Counted from the stretch's first letter, positions 45,151-52,196 are shown. The stretch is DNA of 64,000 nucleotides from Onthomorpha sp937906975 (GCA_045614605.1 JAZLDH010000015.1:62001-126000), one strand, 5' to 3'. The notes: generated by a model from the sequence alone, not told the origin. Program-made: numbers and translations.

Positions 45151-45866
45151 TATCCTCTTGGTTTTAATAATGTACCATCTATATCATATATTTCTATTCC
45201 TTGTGGAGTGCCGTCCGAAAGATAGTATTCCCATTTACCTATTTTCTTTCCCATTTTATATTGTCCTTTTATTAAAGTGCCACCTTCTTTTGTGAAAACT
45301 TGGTAAATGCTATCTTGCATACCATCTTTATAATAGTGTATAGAGTTTATTTGTCCGTTTTCATACCAAGAGATACTTTCTCCTTGTTGAATGTTTCCTC
45401 TTGTATTGATTTTTTGACAGATTGTAAAGTCTTCAAAAAATTTGTAGAAGGTTTCGCCTTCTGCTTTCTTAATTTTTATATCGCATAAGCCATTATCTTT
45501 TGCAAAATGCAAGAAGTCTATTTTGTCTTCTGGAAAAACGATTTGTTTTCCTTTATTATCGTAAACTTCCCAGCCTTTTCCTATTTCTGAGCCTGTGAAA
45601 TCAGCAGAGGCAAACTTACTTCCTGTTGAGAAATAAAAGTCCCATCTTCCTGTTTTTTCACCTTCTTTATCAAATTCTCCTTCTAATCTTTTTTGTTTGT
45701 TGTCATAGTAATGGATTTCTTTTGTCTTGATTTTTTTGCCGTTGTCTTCTTTAAATAAATAGACCAATTTAGCCTCTCCGTTATCGTATTTTTCTATTAT
45801 TTCTTCTTTTGAGCAAGAGAGCATCAAAAAACAAATTCCTAAAATCCAAATTAAATTATTTTTCAT
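45150..45866 (-). CDS. Lipoprotein with MORN/YwqK-like repeats
   Basis: A 238-residue lipoprotein: MKNNLIWILGICFLMLSC, Cys 18, then repeated segments of the MORN-variant type (LEGEFDKEGEKTGRWDFYF, SWYENGQINSIHYYKDG, IKGQYKMGKKIGKWEYYLSDG). These repeats occur in many Bacteroidetes surface proteins; the name YwqK antitoxin often given to them is not supported here. The ATG at 45864-45866 starts the lipoprotein signal; a longer frame crosses the promoter box at 45891. Confidence 0.82.
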   Translation of the reverse strand: MKNNLIWILGICFLMLSCSKEEIIEKYDNGEAKLVYLFKEDNGKKIKTKEIHYYDNKQKRLEGEFDKEGEKTGRWDFYFSTGSKFASADFTGSEIGKGWEVYDNKGKQIVFPEDKIDFLHFAKDNGLCDIKIKKAEGETFYKFFEDFTICQKINTRGNIQQGESISWYENGQINSIHYYKDGMQDSIYQVFTKEGGTLIKGQYKMGKKIGKWEYYLSDGTPQGIEIYDIDGTLLKPRG

Positions 45867-45890
45867 AACTACTACGTAATTTATTTTTGG

Positions 45891-45898
45891 CAAAGGTA
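45891..45898 (-). promoter_or_regulatory. -7 box of the MORN lipoprotein operon
   Basis: TACCTTTG on the minus strand, 25 bp before the ATG; TTTG at 45921-45924 with a 22-bp spacer. Confidence 0.55.
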
Positions 45899-45949
45899 CA
45901 ACAAAAGCAAAAAAAAATATCAAAATTTAAAACTTTTCTTGTTTTTTTA

Positions 45950-45978
45950 TTGTTATTTCAAAGAATGATGTATCTTTG
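45950..45978 (+). promoter_or_regulatory. Promoter of the ferredoxin gene
   Basis: TTG (45950-45952), 18-bp spacer, TATCTTTG (45971-45978), 31 bp before the ATG. Confidence 0.65.
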
Positions 45979-46008
45979 CAAAAGTTTTAAACCTTAAATA
46001 GTAAAGAA

Positions 46009-46179
46009 ATGGCTTACAAAATTACAGACAGTTGTGCTGCTTGTGGCACATGTATCGATGAATGTCCAGTAGGAGCAATATCAGAAGGCGATATCTATGT
46101 AATAGATGCTGAAAAATGCGTTAGCTGTGGAACATGTGCTGACGTTTGCCCAATGGAAGCAATTCAACCTGAAGATTAA
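46009..46179 (+). CDS. Small 2[4Fe-4S] ferredoxin
   Basis: A 56-residue cytoplasmic electron carrier of the clostridial type. Two cluster motifs are complete: CAACGTCIDECP (residues 9-20) and CVSCGTCADVCP (residues 37-48). It begins MAYKITDSC and ends AIQPED. In anaerobes such ferredoxins link pyruvate:ferredoxin oxidoreductase, hydrogenases or Rnf. It is monocistronic, with its own promoter and a strong terminator. Confidence 0.95.
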   Translation: MAYKITDSCAACGTCIDECPVGAISEGDIYVIDAEKCVSCGTCADVCPMEAIQPED

Positions 46180-46203
46180 TTTTCAGAAGAAAAAAAGAAA
46201 TTC

Positions 46204-46235
46204 AAGCCCTATGTATTCTCATAGGGCTTTTTTTT
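46204..46235 (+). terminator. Terminator of the ferredoxin gene
   Basis: AAGCCCTATG pairs perfectly with CATAGGGCTT around a 6-nt loop, followed by a run of T. Confidence 0.93.
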
Positions 46236-46258
46236 AATCTAAAAATAAGGAAAATTTT

Positions 46259-46918
46259 ATGGATACTTTGAGTTTGTGTAAAAAAATAGTAGAAAAGTCT
46301 AATCTTTTAAACACTATTGAAAATAATACAAAGGAAGCTTTTAAGAATTTTAAAACAACTGCACAAGAAATAATAAAGCAAATGCAGAAAGAGGCTCCTG
46401 ATACAAAATTTGTTTTTCAAAATAAATCTGAATACGAGTTTGAAATCCGTTTTGGCGAAGATATTTTAATTTTCACTATACATACAAATGTTTTTGAGTT
46501 CTCTCGCCAACACGAAGTAATGAAATTGCCTTACGTTACCCAAGACAAGGAACGTTCTTACTGTGGAATGATAAATATTTACAACTTTTTATCAGATTCT
46601 TTCGACTACGACAGAGATTATGATATAGGATACCTAATAGGAAGAGTGTTTATAAATAAGGATAACCATTACTTTATAGAAGGCAAACGCGAAGTTGGTT
46701 TACTATATTCAAACTTCAATACATCTATTATAAATAAGGAGTCAATTATTAGCATAATTCTCTCTGCAATGGAGTATGCAAACAATTTTGACCTATTAGT
46801 TCCGCCTTTTGACGAGGTAAAAACGATAAGTGTTGGCGAAATAAAGTTAAATTCGTCAGAAAAACGTTTTATTACAGCAAAAAGATTAGGTTTTGAGTTT
46901 CAACAAGATAGAGAATAA
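46259..46918 (+). CDS. Conserved-looking cytoplasmic hypothetical protein
   Basis: A 219-residue protein without signal peptide or membrane helix. It has an amphipathic N-terminal helix (residues 1-50), then a compact alpha/beta region (YEFEIRFGEDILIFTIHTNVF, SYCGMINIYNFLSDSFDYDRDYDIGYLIGRVFIN). I do not recognise a family. AAGGA stands about 8 bp before the ATG. It lies between the ferredoxin terminator and the tRNA-Glu promoter and so is probably transcribed alone, although no -7 box was seen. Confidence 0.7.
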   Translation: MDTLSLCKKIVEKSNLLNTIENNTKEAFKNFKTTAQEIIKQMQKEAPDTKFVFQNKSEYEFEIRFGEDILIFTIHTNVFEFSRQHEVMKLPYVTQDKERSYCGMINIYNFLSDSFDYDRDYDIGYLIGRVFINKDNHYFIEGKREVGLLYSNFNTSIINKESIISIILSAMEYANNFDLLVPPFDEVKTISVGEIKLNSSEKRFITAKRLGFEFQQDRE

Positions 46919-46952
46919 TCAAAGAAAAAAATTAATTTTTTCTTAGGAAAAA

Positions 46953-46983
46953 TTTGGTAGTAAAGAAAAATGTTGTAATTTTG
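46953..46983 (+). promoter_or_regulatory. Promoter of tRNA-Glu and rpsT
   Basis: TTTG (46953-46956), 19-bp spacer, TAATTTTG (46976-46983), 21 bp before the tRNA. No second promoter lies between the tRNA and rpsT. Confidence 0.82.
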
Positions 46984-47004
46984 CATCGTCAAACAAGATA
47001 GAAC

Positions 47005-47079
47005 GCCCCGTTCGTCTAGTTGGCCTAGGACGCAAGATTTTCATTCTTGAAATCAGGGGTTCGAATCCCCTACGGGGTA
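47005..47079 (+). tRNA. tRNA-Glu (TTC)
   Basis: A 75-nt cloverleaf. Acceptor GCCCCGT pairs with ACGGGGT (one G-U), discriminator A. Anticodon stem CAAGA/TCTTG with loop TTTTCAT gives TTC. T arm GTTCGAATC. CCA is not encoded. Confidence 0.95.
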
Positions 47080-47113
47080 CAAAGATTAAAAGAATAGAGA
47101 AAGAGAAAAGGAA

Positions 47114-47368
47114 ATGGCAAATCATAAAAGTGCAATAAAAAGAATTCGTGCGAACGAAAAAAAGAGAATAGCTAACCGCTATTACGCTAAAACAATGAGA
47201 AATGCTTTGAAAGATTTCAGAACAACTGAGGACTTAACAGAAGCAGCTGCTAAATTACCTAAATTAGTTGCTCAAATAGACAAATTAGCTAAGCGTTCAG
47301 TTATTCACAAAAACAAAGCAGCGAATCTTAAATCAAAATGTATGAAGCGCGTTGCTTCTGTAAGATAA
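47114..47368 (+). CDS. rpsT: Ribosomal protein S20
   Basis: The 84-residue small-subunit protein that binds 16S rRNA. It is rich in Lys/Arg and begins MANHKSAIKRIRANEKKR, the standard S20 N-terminus, with the conserved VIHKNKAANLKSK near the C-terminus. AAAGGA precedes the ATG. It begins 34 bp after tRNA-Glu with no promoter between, so it is likely cut from a shared transcript. A terminator follows. Confidence 0.97.
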   Translation: MANHKSAIKRIRANEKKRIANRYYAKTMRNALKDFRTTEDLTEAAAKLPKLVAQIDKLAKRSVIHKNKAANLKSKCMKRVASVR

Positions 47369-47400
47369 GAGAATTTGTAAACAAAAACATAAAACCTCTA

Positions 47401-47425
47401 CCCCCTTATTTTAAGGGGGTTTTTT
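47401..47425 (+). terminator. Terminator of rpsT
   Basis: CCCCCTTA pairs with TAAGGGGG across a 3-nt loop, then TTTTTT. Confidence 0.93.
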
Positions 47426-47440
47426 GTTATATATTGAATT

Positions 47441-48217
47441 ATGAAGTTGATTGACACGCACACTCACTTATATGAAGAAAGTTTTACTGAGGATTTGGAC
47501 TTGGTAATAAAGAGAGCAAACGACAATGGCATATATAGAATGTATATACCAAACGTTGATGAAAGCACAATCGAGCCTTTGATTTCCCTTTGTGAGAAAT
47601 ATGATTGTTGCAAGCCTATGATGGGACTTCACCCTACAAGTGTAAAAGAAAATTTTAAAGATTCCCTATCTATTATCAAAGACACACTATTTCAAAATCC
47701 AGAAAAATTTTGTGCAGTTGGCGAAATCGGAATAGATTTATACTGGGACAAAACCTTTTTAGAAGAACAAATCATCGCATTCAAAGAACAAATCTCATGG
47801 GCATTAGAATTAGAAAAGCCATTCATTGTTCACGCACGAAAAAGCTTTGATGAAATCTATCACTGCTTAAAAACCATAAACAAAACCAAATACAACGGCA
47901 TATTTCATTGCTTTGGAGGAGATTTAAGACAAGCAAACACCCTCATAGAAATGGGATTTAAAATAGGCATTGGCGGAGTTCTCACCTTTAAAAACGCAAA
48001 ATTAGCAGAAATCGTAAAAGAAATCGACATAAAAGACATAGTCCTTGAAACAGACTCACCATATCTTGCACCCGTACCTTACAGAGGAAAACGCAACGAA
48101 AGTGCCTACATATTAGACATTGCAAAATTCATAGCAAACATAAAAGAAATATCATTAGAACAAGTAGCAGAAGCCACAACCCTATCAGCCCTAAACATAT
48201 TTGAAAATGAGAATTAA
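47441..48217 (+). CDS. TatD family metal-dependent DNase
   Basis: A 258-residue TIM-barrel hydrolase (3'-5' exonuclease, DNA repair or RNA quality control). Metal ligands are visible in DTHTHLYEESF, GEIGIDLYWD, VHARKS, HCFGGD and ETDSPYLAP. The stop overlaps the following porin-like gene (shared ATGAGAATTAA), so the two are coupled. Base usage changes inside the gene: early codons are T/G-rich, those from about 47640 on are A/C-rich. Confidence 0.93.
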   Translation: MKLIDTHTHLYEESFTEDLDLVIKRANDNGIYRMYIPNVDESTIEPLISLCEKYDCCKPMMGLHPTSVKENFKDSLSIIKDTLFQNPEKFCAVGEIGIDLYWDKTFLEEQIIAFKEQISWALELEKPFIVHARKSFDEIYHCLKTINKTKYNGIFHCFGGDLRQANTLIEMGFKIGIGGVLTFKNAKLAEIVKEIDIKDIVLETDSPYLAPVPYRGKRNESAYILDIAKFIANIKEISLEQVAEATTLSALNIFENEN

Positions 48218-49148
48218 ATCAATCATCGCATTACTAATTGCAAGCATTGTTTTCAACTCAGCATTGACAGCACAAGAAAATGCAACACAAACAAACGGCA
48301 AACCAATCATTCAAGTATTTGGAGATTTCCACACAGGATTTGGAGAAAACAAAGAAGAATTAGGCTTTGACCTAAGCAGAGCATACTTAGGTTATCAATA
48401 CGAATTACAAAAAGGCCTATCCATAAAAGCAGTAATGGATATAGGACAATCAAAAGACGTTGGCGACTATCAACGCATTGCCTACATAAAAAACGCACAA
48501 ATTTCATGGAAACACAACAACCTTACACTAAACGGAGGTTTAATTTCCACAACACAATTCAACGAAATAGAAAAATTTTGGGGGCATAGATACGTAATGA
48601 AATCCTTTCAAGACGAATACAAATTTGGACATAGTGCCGATTTAGGGCTTTCCGCTTCCTACAAATTCACATCGTGGCTAACAACTGACGTAATCGTAAC
48701 AAACGGAGAAGGATATAAAAAACTACAACAAGGAAATGGATTACAATATGGCGTAGGAGCAACACTCAATCCCACAAAAGGATTATTCTTTCGCCTTTAC
48801 GCTGGAATAAACGATACAAATACCATAAATTATTCCTTTTTCACAGGATACAAAAACGAGAATTTCTCACTCGCAGGGGAATATAACATAATGGAAAACA
48901 GCAAGCAAGGAGTATCTCTTTACGGCACAGTGCAATTAAGTAAAAACAGCGAATTTTATGCACGTTACGATATGTTAGAGGAAAGAGAAGATTTAAGCAA
49001 TAAGGACTATTCTTGCGTAAGAGGGGGATTTCAATACGCCTTCAACGACAAAATAAAAATATCTCCAAACATTAAAATAAGCATTCCAAAAAATAACAAT
49101 ACAAATCCAGAGTATTTTGCATTCATAAGCTTTTACTTTGGAATTTAA
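48207..49148 (+). CDS. Porin-like outer-membrane beta-barrel protein
   Basis: A 313-residue protein with signal peptide (MRIKSIIALLIASIVFNSALTAQ) and alternating strands (LSRAYLGYQYELQKGLSIKA, ISWKHNNLTLNGGLIS, FFRLYAGINDTNTINYSF) ending in FISFYFGI. It resembles phosphate-selective or general porins of Bacteroidetes; the substrate is not known. The ATG at 48207 is preferred over a TTG at 48201. Overlap with tatD suggests coupled translation. Confidence 0.78.
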   Translation: MRIKSIIALLIASIVFNSALTAQENATQTNGKPIIQVFGDFHTGFGENKEELGFDLSRAYLGYQYELQKGLSIKAVMDIGQSKDVGDYQRIAYIKNAQISWKHNNLTLNGGLISTTQFNEIEKFWGHRYVMKSFQDEYKFGHSADLGLSASYKFTSWLTTDVIVTNGEGYKKLQQGNGLQYGVGATLNPTKGLFFRLYAGINDTNTINYSFFTGYKNENFSLAGEYNIMENSKQGVSLYGTVQLSKNSEFYARYDMLEEREDLSNKDYSCVRGGFQYAFNDKIKISPNIKISIPKNNNTNPEYFAFISFYFGI

Positions 49149-49162
49149 TTCAAAGAAATAAA

Positions 49163-49227
49163 AAAATAACTCTTAGGAATATTTCACTAATCCTAAGAGA
49201 TATTTTGTTTTTTCTTTGTTTTATTTC
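49163..49227. terminator. Bidirectional terminator element after the porin-like gene and outer-membrane protein 2
   Basis: Arms AAAATAACTCTTAGGA (49163-49178) and TCCTAAGAGATATTTT (49191-49206) followed by the T-rich tail TGTTTTTTCTTTGTTTTATTT. Nearly the same 65 bp occurs at 50152 and, with a changed loop, at 26912. Confidence 0.85.
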
Positions 49228-49248
49228 AAATGTCTTTCTTCTCTTTCT

Positions 49249-49974
49249 TTAAAAGAATATAGAAACTCCGAACATAAGGCGATTTATTCCTTCATCAAAG
49301 CTACTAGAGAAGTCATGACCAATAACTGAATTAACATATTTGTAATTTGTATTTCCTAATAAAGGTAAGAAATAAGATACATTTAATTGAAATCTATGTT
49401 TTGCTTTGATTTCTATTCCTGCTCTTAGTGCAAAATCAAGTGTTAATGGATTTTCAAAACTTAAATATTCTGTGCTAGAAATAACTGTATTGTATTCTGG
49501 AAGAGGTGTTTCAATGTGATATAGTTCTTTTTCTTTTGTTAAGTAGAATGAGGCATTTGCTCCTGCTGCTGCAAGAAAATTAACATTTTGTGTAATTGGT
49601 AATCTATAGTTTACAAGTATTGGAAGGCTTAATGTATGAATAGAGTAATTGTCTTCTTTACTTGTTATTGAGTTATTAATAGTTGATAAATTATTTGTAT
49701 TAGTTAATAAATGATTTGTATATCCTGGCTCTACGGTTAATGAAAAGGTATTCTTCTTGTTTAACATGTATTCGTATTTAAATGCTATATCAAATGCAAC
49801 TGCACTTTTCAAATCGGTAACACCACGATCTATTACTTCAACATAGTCTTTTCCCATTGGAAAACTTCCAAAATCTAAGCTAAGACCGAAATTGTGTTTT
49901 TTCAAATCTTCTTGTTGTGCAAACATTGTGCAACACAACATAATTCCTACAAGTGTTAAAAATGTCTTTTTCAT
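49249..49974 (-). CDS. Outer-membrane beta-barrel protein 2 (AraC-linked module, copy 2)
   Basis: A 241-residue exported barrel protein: signal peptide MKKTFLTLVGIMLCCTMFAQ, then QEDLKKHNFGLSLDFGSF and about ten amphipathic strands, ending GVSIFF. The KKHNFG motif after the signal peptide is shared with outer-membrane protein 3 (50221). Its 50-bp leader is almost identical to that of protein 1 at 27637. The operator-like block at 50103 lies 129 bp upstream. Function unknown; the general shape is that of OmpW/Ail-like or PorT-like small barrels. Confidence 0.75.
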   Translation of the reverse strand: MKKTFLTLVGIMLCCTMFAQQEDLKKHNFGLSLDFGSFPMGKDYVEVIDRGVTDLKSAVAFDIAFKYEYMLNKKNTFSLTVEPGYTNHLLTNTNNLSTINNSITSKEDNYSIHTLSLPILVNYRLPITQNVNFLAAAGANASFYLTKEKELYHIETPLPEYNTVISSTEYLSFENPLTLDFALRAGIEIKAKHRFQLNVSYFLPLLGNTNYKYVNSVIGHDFSSSFDEGINRLMFGVSIFF

Positions 49975-49985
49975 ACTTTTTTAAT

Positions 49986-50035
49986 TTTTATTTTGTAATT
50001 ACTAATCTACTAACGCTGTCTTGTGTCTTTATATT
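49986..50035 (-). repeat. 50-bp leader shared with outer-membrane protein 1
   Basis: Matches 27637-27686 at 47 of 50 positions. Read on the minus strand it is part of a 24-codon frame from an ATG at 50061, MKRLIKILCNIKTQDSV and then SRLVITK, stop at 49988. Whether that peptide is made is unknown. Confidence 0.85.
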
Positions 50036-50081
50036 GCAGAGAATTTTTATTAATCTTTTCATTTTAAAAAATATAGTAAAA

Positions 50082-50129
50082 AATCGGTTAAAACTTCCCC
50101 TATTTCAAGAAGTTTTTAACCGATTTCAA
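50082..50129. promoter_or_regulatory. Candidate AraC operator 2 with overlapping inverted repeat
   Basis: TTTCAA at 50103 and 50124, exactly 21 bp apart, in the same context as operator 1 (TATTTCAAGAAGTTTTT is identical). An inverted repeat overlaps it: AATCGGTTAAAACTT (50082-50096) and AAGTTTTTAACCGATT (50110-50125). It lies between outer-membrane genes 2 and 3, and gene 2 is the only gene it could control in the minus direction. Confidence 0.6.
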
Positions 50130-50151
50130 TATTTTTGCTCTTTTACTCGCA

Positions 50152-50218
50152 AAAATAACTCTTAGGAATAATTTACTAATCCTAAGAGTTATTTTGTTTT
50201 TTCTTTGTTTTATTTTAC
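50152..50218. terminator. Terminator element after outer-membrane protein 3
   Basis: A perfect 16-bp stem, AAAATAACTCTTAGGA (50152-50167) and TCCTAAGAGTTATTTT (50180-50195), 12-nt loop, and the shared T-rich tail reaching the stop codon of the gene. Confidence 0.88.
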
Positions 50219-50220
50219 TT

Positions 50221-51000
50221 TTAGAAGAAATAGGTAAATCCTACTTCTAATTGATTTGGATTTAGTTTTGTATTGTTTATTTCATGCACATTTACGCCTG
50301 TAAGATTACCACTTTTTATAGAATAATCATTAGCTATTGTAAAGTAATCTGCATCATATAGGCTGTAATTCAAAAATAGTTTCATTCTTTTTTCTCCTAT
50401 TTTAAATTCTGTACCTGTTCCAAAAAGTAAAAATGGTTGGAGGTTATCTTGAAATGTTATAAATTTTTTAGGTTCTATTCCCATTCCTAAATAATAGTTT
50501 GTTGTATTGTTTAGAATCATCATACTTCTAAGTCCTCCACCTAAGGAAAATGTCCATGCTACATTGTCTTTGATATTCCAATTATAGTTTACTGATAGTG
50601 GAATCTCTAATCCTACGTTGTAAACGCTTATATTTTCTGAATTAAAGCCTGTTGGCAATACTTTTTTCTCTTTATCAAAAAATGAAGATAATATGTCTGC
50701 ATCTACAAATGAGCATTTGAATTTTCCTGTTAATGAAAACGATTTATTGAACTTATATGTGTAATCAAAATGTAGGGATAAGGTTTGCCAATCTATTAGT
50801 GTAGTACTCGCATATAATTTTGTCTGTAATGCATTCTCATACCATATATCATAAACTGCTGTCGATGATATGTGATTATCTTTATCTAACCACGTTTCTG
50901 TCGAAACTCCTATTCCAAAGTTATGTTTTTTAACTTCTTCTTGTGCACTTGCTATTTGTATTGTAAATATGGCAAGTAATGATACTAATACTTTTTTCAT
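50221..51000 (-). CDS. Outer-membrane beta-barrel protein 3 (AraC-linked module, copy 2)
   Basis: A 259-residue exported protein: signal peptide MKKVLVSLLAIFTIQIASAQ, EEVKKHNFGIGVSTETW, then regular amphipathic strands (YDIWYENALQTKLYAST, LSLHFDYTYKFNKSFSLTGKF) ending VGFTYFF. It lies next to an AraC regulator in divergent orientation, as protein 1 does. Its promoter block (51151-51181) is nearly identical to that of protein 1. No family named. Confidence 0.75.
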   Translation of the reverse strand: MKKVLVSLLAIFTIQIASAQEEVKKHNFGIGVSTETWLDKDNHISSTAVYDIWYENALQTKLYASTTLIDWQTLSLHFDYTYKFNKSFSLTGKFKCSFVDADILSSFFDKEKKVLPTGFNSENISVYNVGLEIPLSVNYNWNIKDNVAWTFSLGGGLRSMMILNNTTNYYLGMGIEPKKFITFQDNLQPFLLFGTGTEFKIGEKRMKLFLNYSLYDADYFTIANDYSIKSGNLTGVNVHEINNTKLNPNQLEVGFTYFF

Positions 51001-51159
51001 TGTTTTACTTTTTTATTTGTTAATAATGTTACTCCTATACTTAACTCTTCAATTTCACAAAAGCGATAGGTGTTGATAATTACTTTTGCAAAATTGTGCT
51101 TGTTTTCATCGTTGTTTCGTTTGGTTTTTAGTACTAAAAAGTTTAATTGAAATTTCGTT

Positions 51160-51167
51160 TGCAAAAA
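51160..51167 (-). promoter_or_regulatory. -7 box of outer-membrane protein 3
   Basis: TATTTTTG on the minus strand within the 30-bp block shared with 27708-27739. The predicted leader is about 150 nt, long for this genome. Confidence 0.6.
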
Positions 51168-51198
51168 TATACTAAAAAATCCGAAAAAATTTTACACT

Positions 51199-51246
51199 TT
51201 TCAAGGACTTTTTTACGCTTTTCAAGTTTTTTAATCTTTATTTCAT
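51199..51246 (+). promoter_or_regulatory. Candidate AraC operator 3: half-sites at 21-bp period
   Basis: TTTCAA (51199), TTTCAA (51220) and TTTCAT (51241), each exactly 21 bp apart. The second TTTCAA ends 31 bp before the araC -7 box and 68 bp before its ATG, the same geometry as operator 1. Confidence 0.65.
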
Positions 51247-51255
51247 ATTTTGTAT

Positions 51256-51263
51256 TACATTTG
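51256..51263 (+). promoter_or_regulatory. -7 box of araC gene 2
   Basis: TACATTTG, 30 bp before the ATG at 51293. No proper -33 TTTG; the operator takes its place. Confidence 0.62.
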
Positions 51264-51292
51264 CAAGCGTTAGAGAACAAATAAAGGCAGAA

Positions 51293-52159
51293 ATGAAAAA
51301 CAATATTCCTTTTATTGATTGGAAGAAAAATTTTGATAACGTAGAGCAAAAGCATAAAATAAACTATGATTTGATGTATTGTAACAACATTGAAATCATA
51401 AAAAACAATGCACAAGCATATCAAACTGCTTATTATATGGATATTTTTCTTGAAAAGGGCAGTCTTGTTATTATGTTAGATATGAAAGAGTATGTAATAA
51501 ATTCTCCTTCTCTAATTCTTGTTCAAGAAAATCAAACATTACAATTTTTATCTTGTAGCGATAACGTTTCTATTCAATGCTGTATAATTACTCCTCCAAT
51601 AAAAGAAAAATTTTTAGCAAACTCCCTAATCAACATTTCTCATCACAATAAGGTTAAAGCAAATCATATTTTTTCTTTATGTGAGGAGGATTATATGTTT
51701 TTTAAGACTTTTTTTGATGATGCAAAACAATGCTTATCCATTACAAGCACTCCTTACAGAATAGAGGCGATATTTTATTTGGTTCGTTCATATTATTATC
51801 GTTCTTTTAAGGAAGAAAGAAGCGTTTCTAACTTTAATGAATTGAGAATATGCGATATGTTTTTTGCTCTTTTAGATGAGTATTTTTTAACAGAAAGAAA
51901 TACCGATTTTTATGCAAATAGGCTTCATTTATCAAAAGGGCATTTTGAACACATTGTTAAATCAAACACGGGTTTTACTCCAAAAAAATGGTTAGACGAC
52001 AAATTGATAAAAGAATGTAAAAAAGCCTTATCGGAAACAGATATATCAATAGGAGAAATCGCTGAAATGTTACATTTTAACTCAATAGGACATTTTTCTA
52101 TCTTCTTTAAAAGGAAGGAAGGCGTTAGCCCGATAGATTTTAGGCGTAAGAAACTCTAA
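51293..52159 (+). CDS. AraC family transcriptional regulator (module copy 2)
   Basis: A 288-residue regulator, paralog of that at 27889. The sensing half has YDLMYCNNIEIIKNN, YMDIFLEKGSLVIML and PSLILVQENQTLQF. The DNA-binding half has FYANRLHLSKGHFEHIVKS and IGEIAEMLHFNSIGHFSIFF, ending RKEGVSPIDFRRK. The divergent neighbour is outer-membrane protein 3. Likely binds the TTTCAA sites; the inducer is unknown. Confidence 0.88.
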   Translation: MKNNIPFIDWKKNFDNVEQKHKINYDLMYCNNIEIIKNNAQAYQTAYYMDIFLEKGSLVIMLDMKEYVINSPSLILVQENQTLQFLSCSDNVSIQCCIITPPIKEKFLANSLINISHHNKVKANHIFSLCEEDYMFFKTFFDDAKQCLSITSTPYRIEAIFYLVRSYYYRSFKEERSVSNFNELRICDMFFALLDEYFLTERNTDFYANRLHLSKGHFEHIVKSNTGFTPKKWLDDKLIKECKKALSETDISIGEIAEMLHFNSIGHFSIFFKRKEGVSPIDFRRKKL

Positions 52160-52196
52160 GAAAATAGGAGCATAAAAATAGGGCTAAAAACAAGCG

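Noticed and set aside
45150..45866. MORN/YwqK-repeat lipoprotein as a toxin-antitoxin part
   Set aside because: The label comes from automatic annotation of the repeat. Here the protein is a lipoprotein and the partner gene encodes an exported beta-rich protein with no toxin feature.
27796..51225. TTTCAA repeats as a CRISPR array or simple AT-rich repeat
   Set aside because: There are only two or three units per place, fixed at promoters, with no spacers or cas genes. Same spacing at three places argues against a simple repeat.
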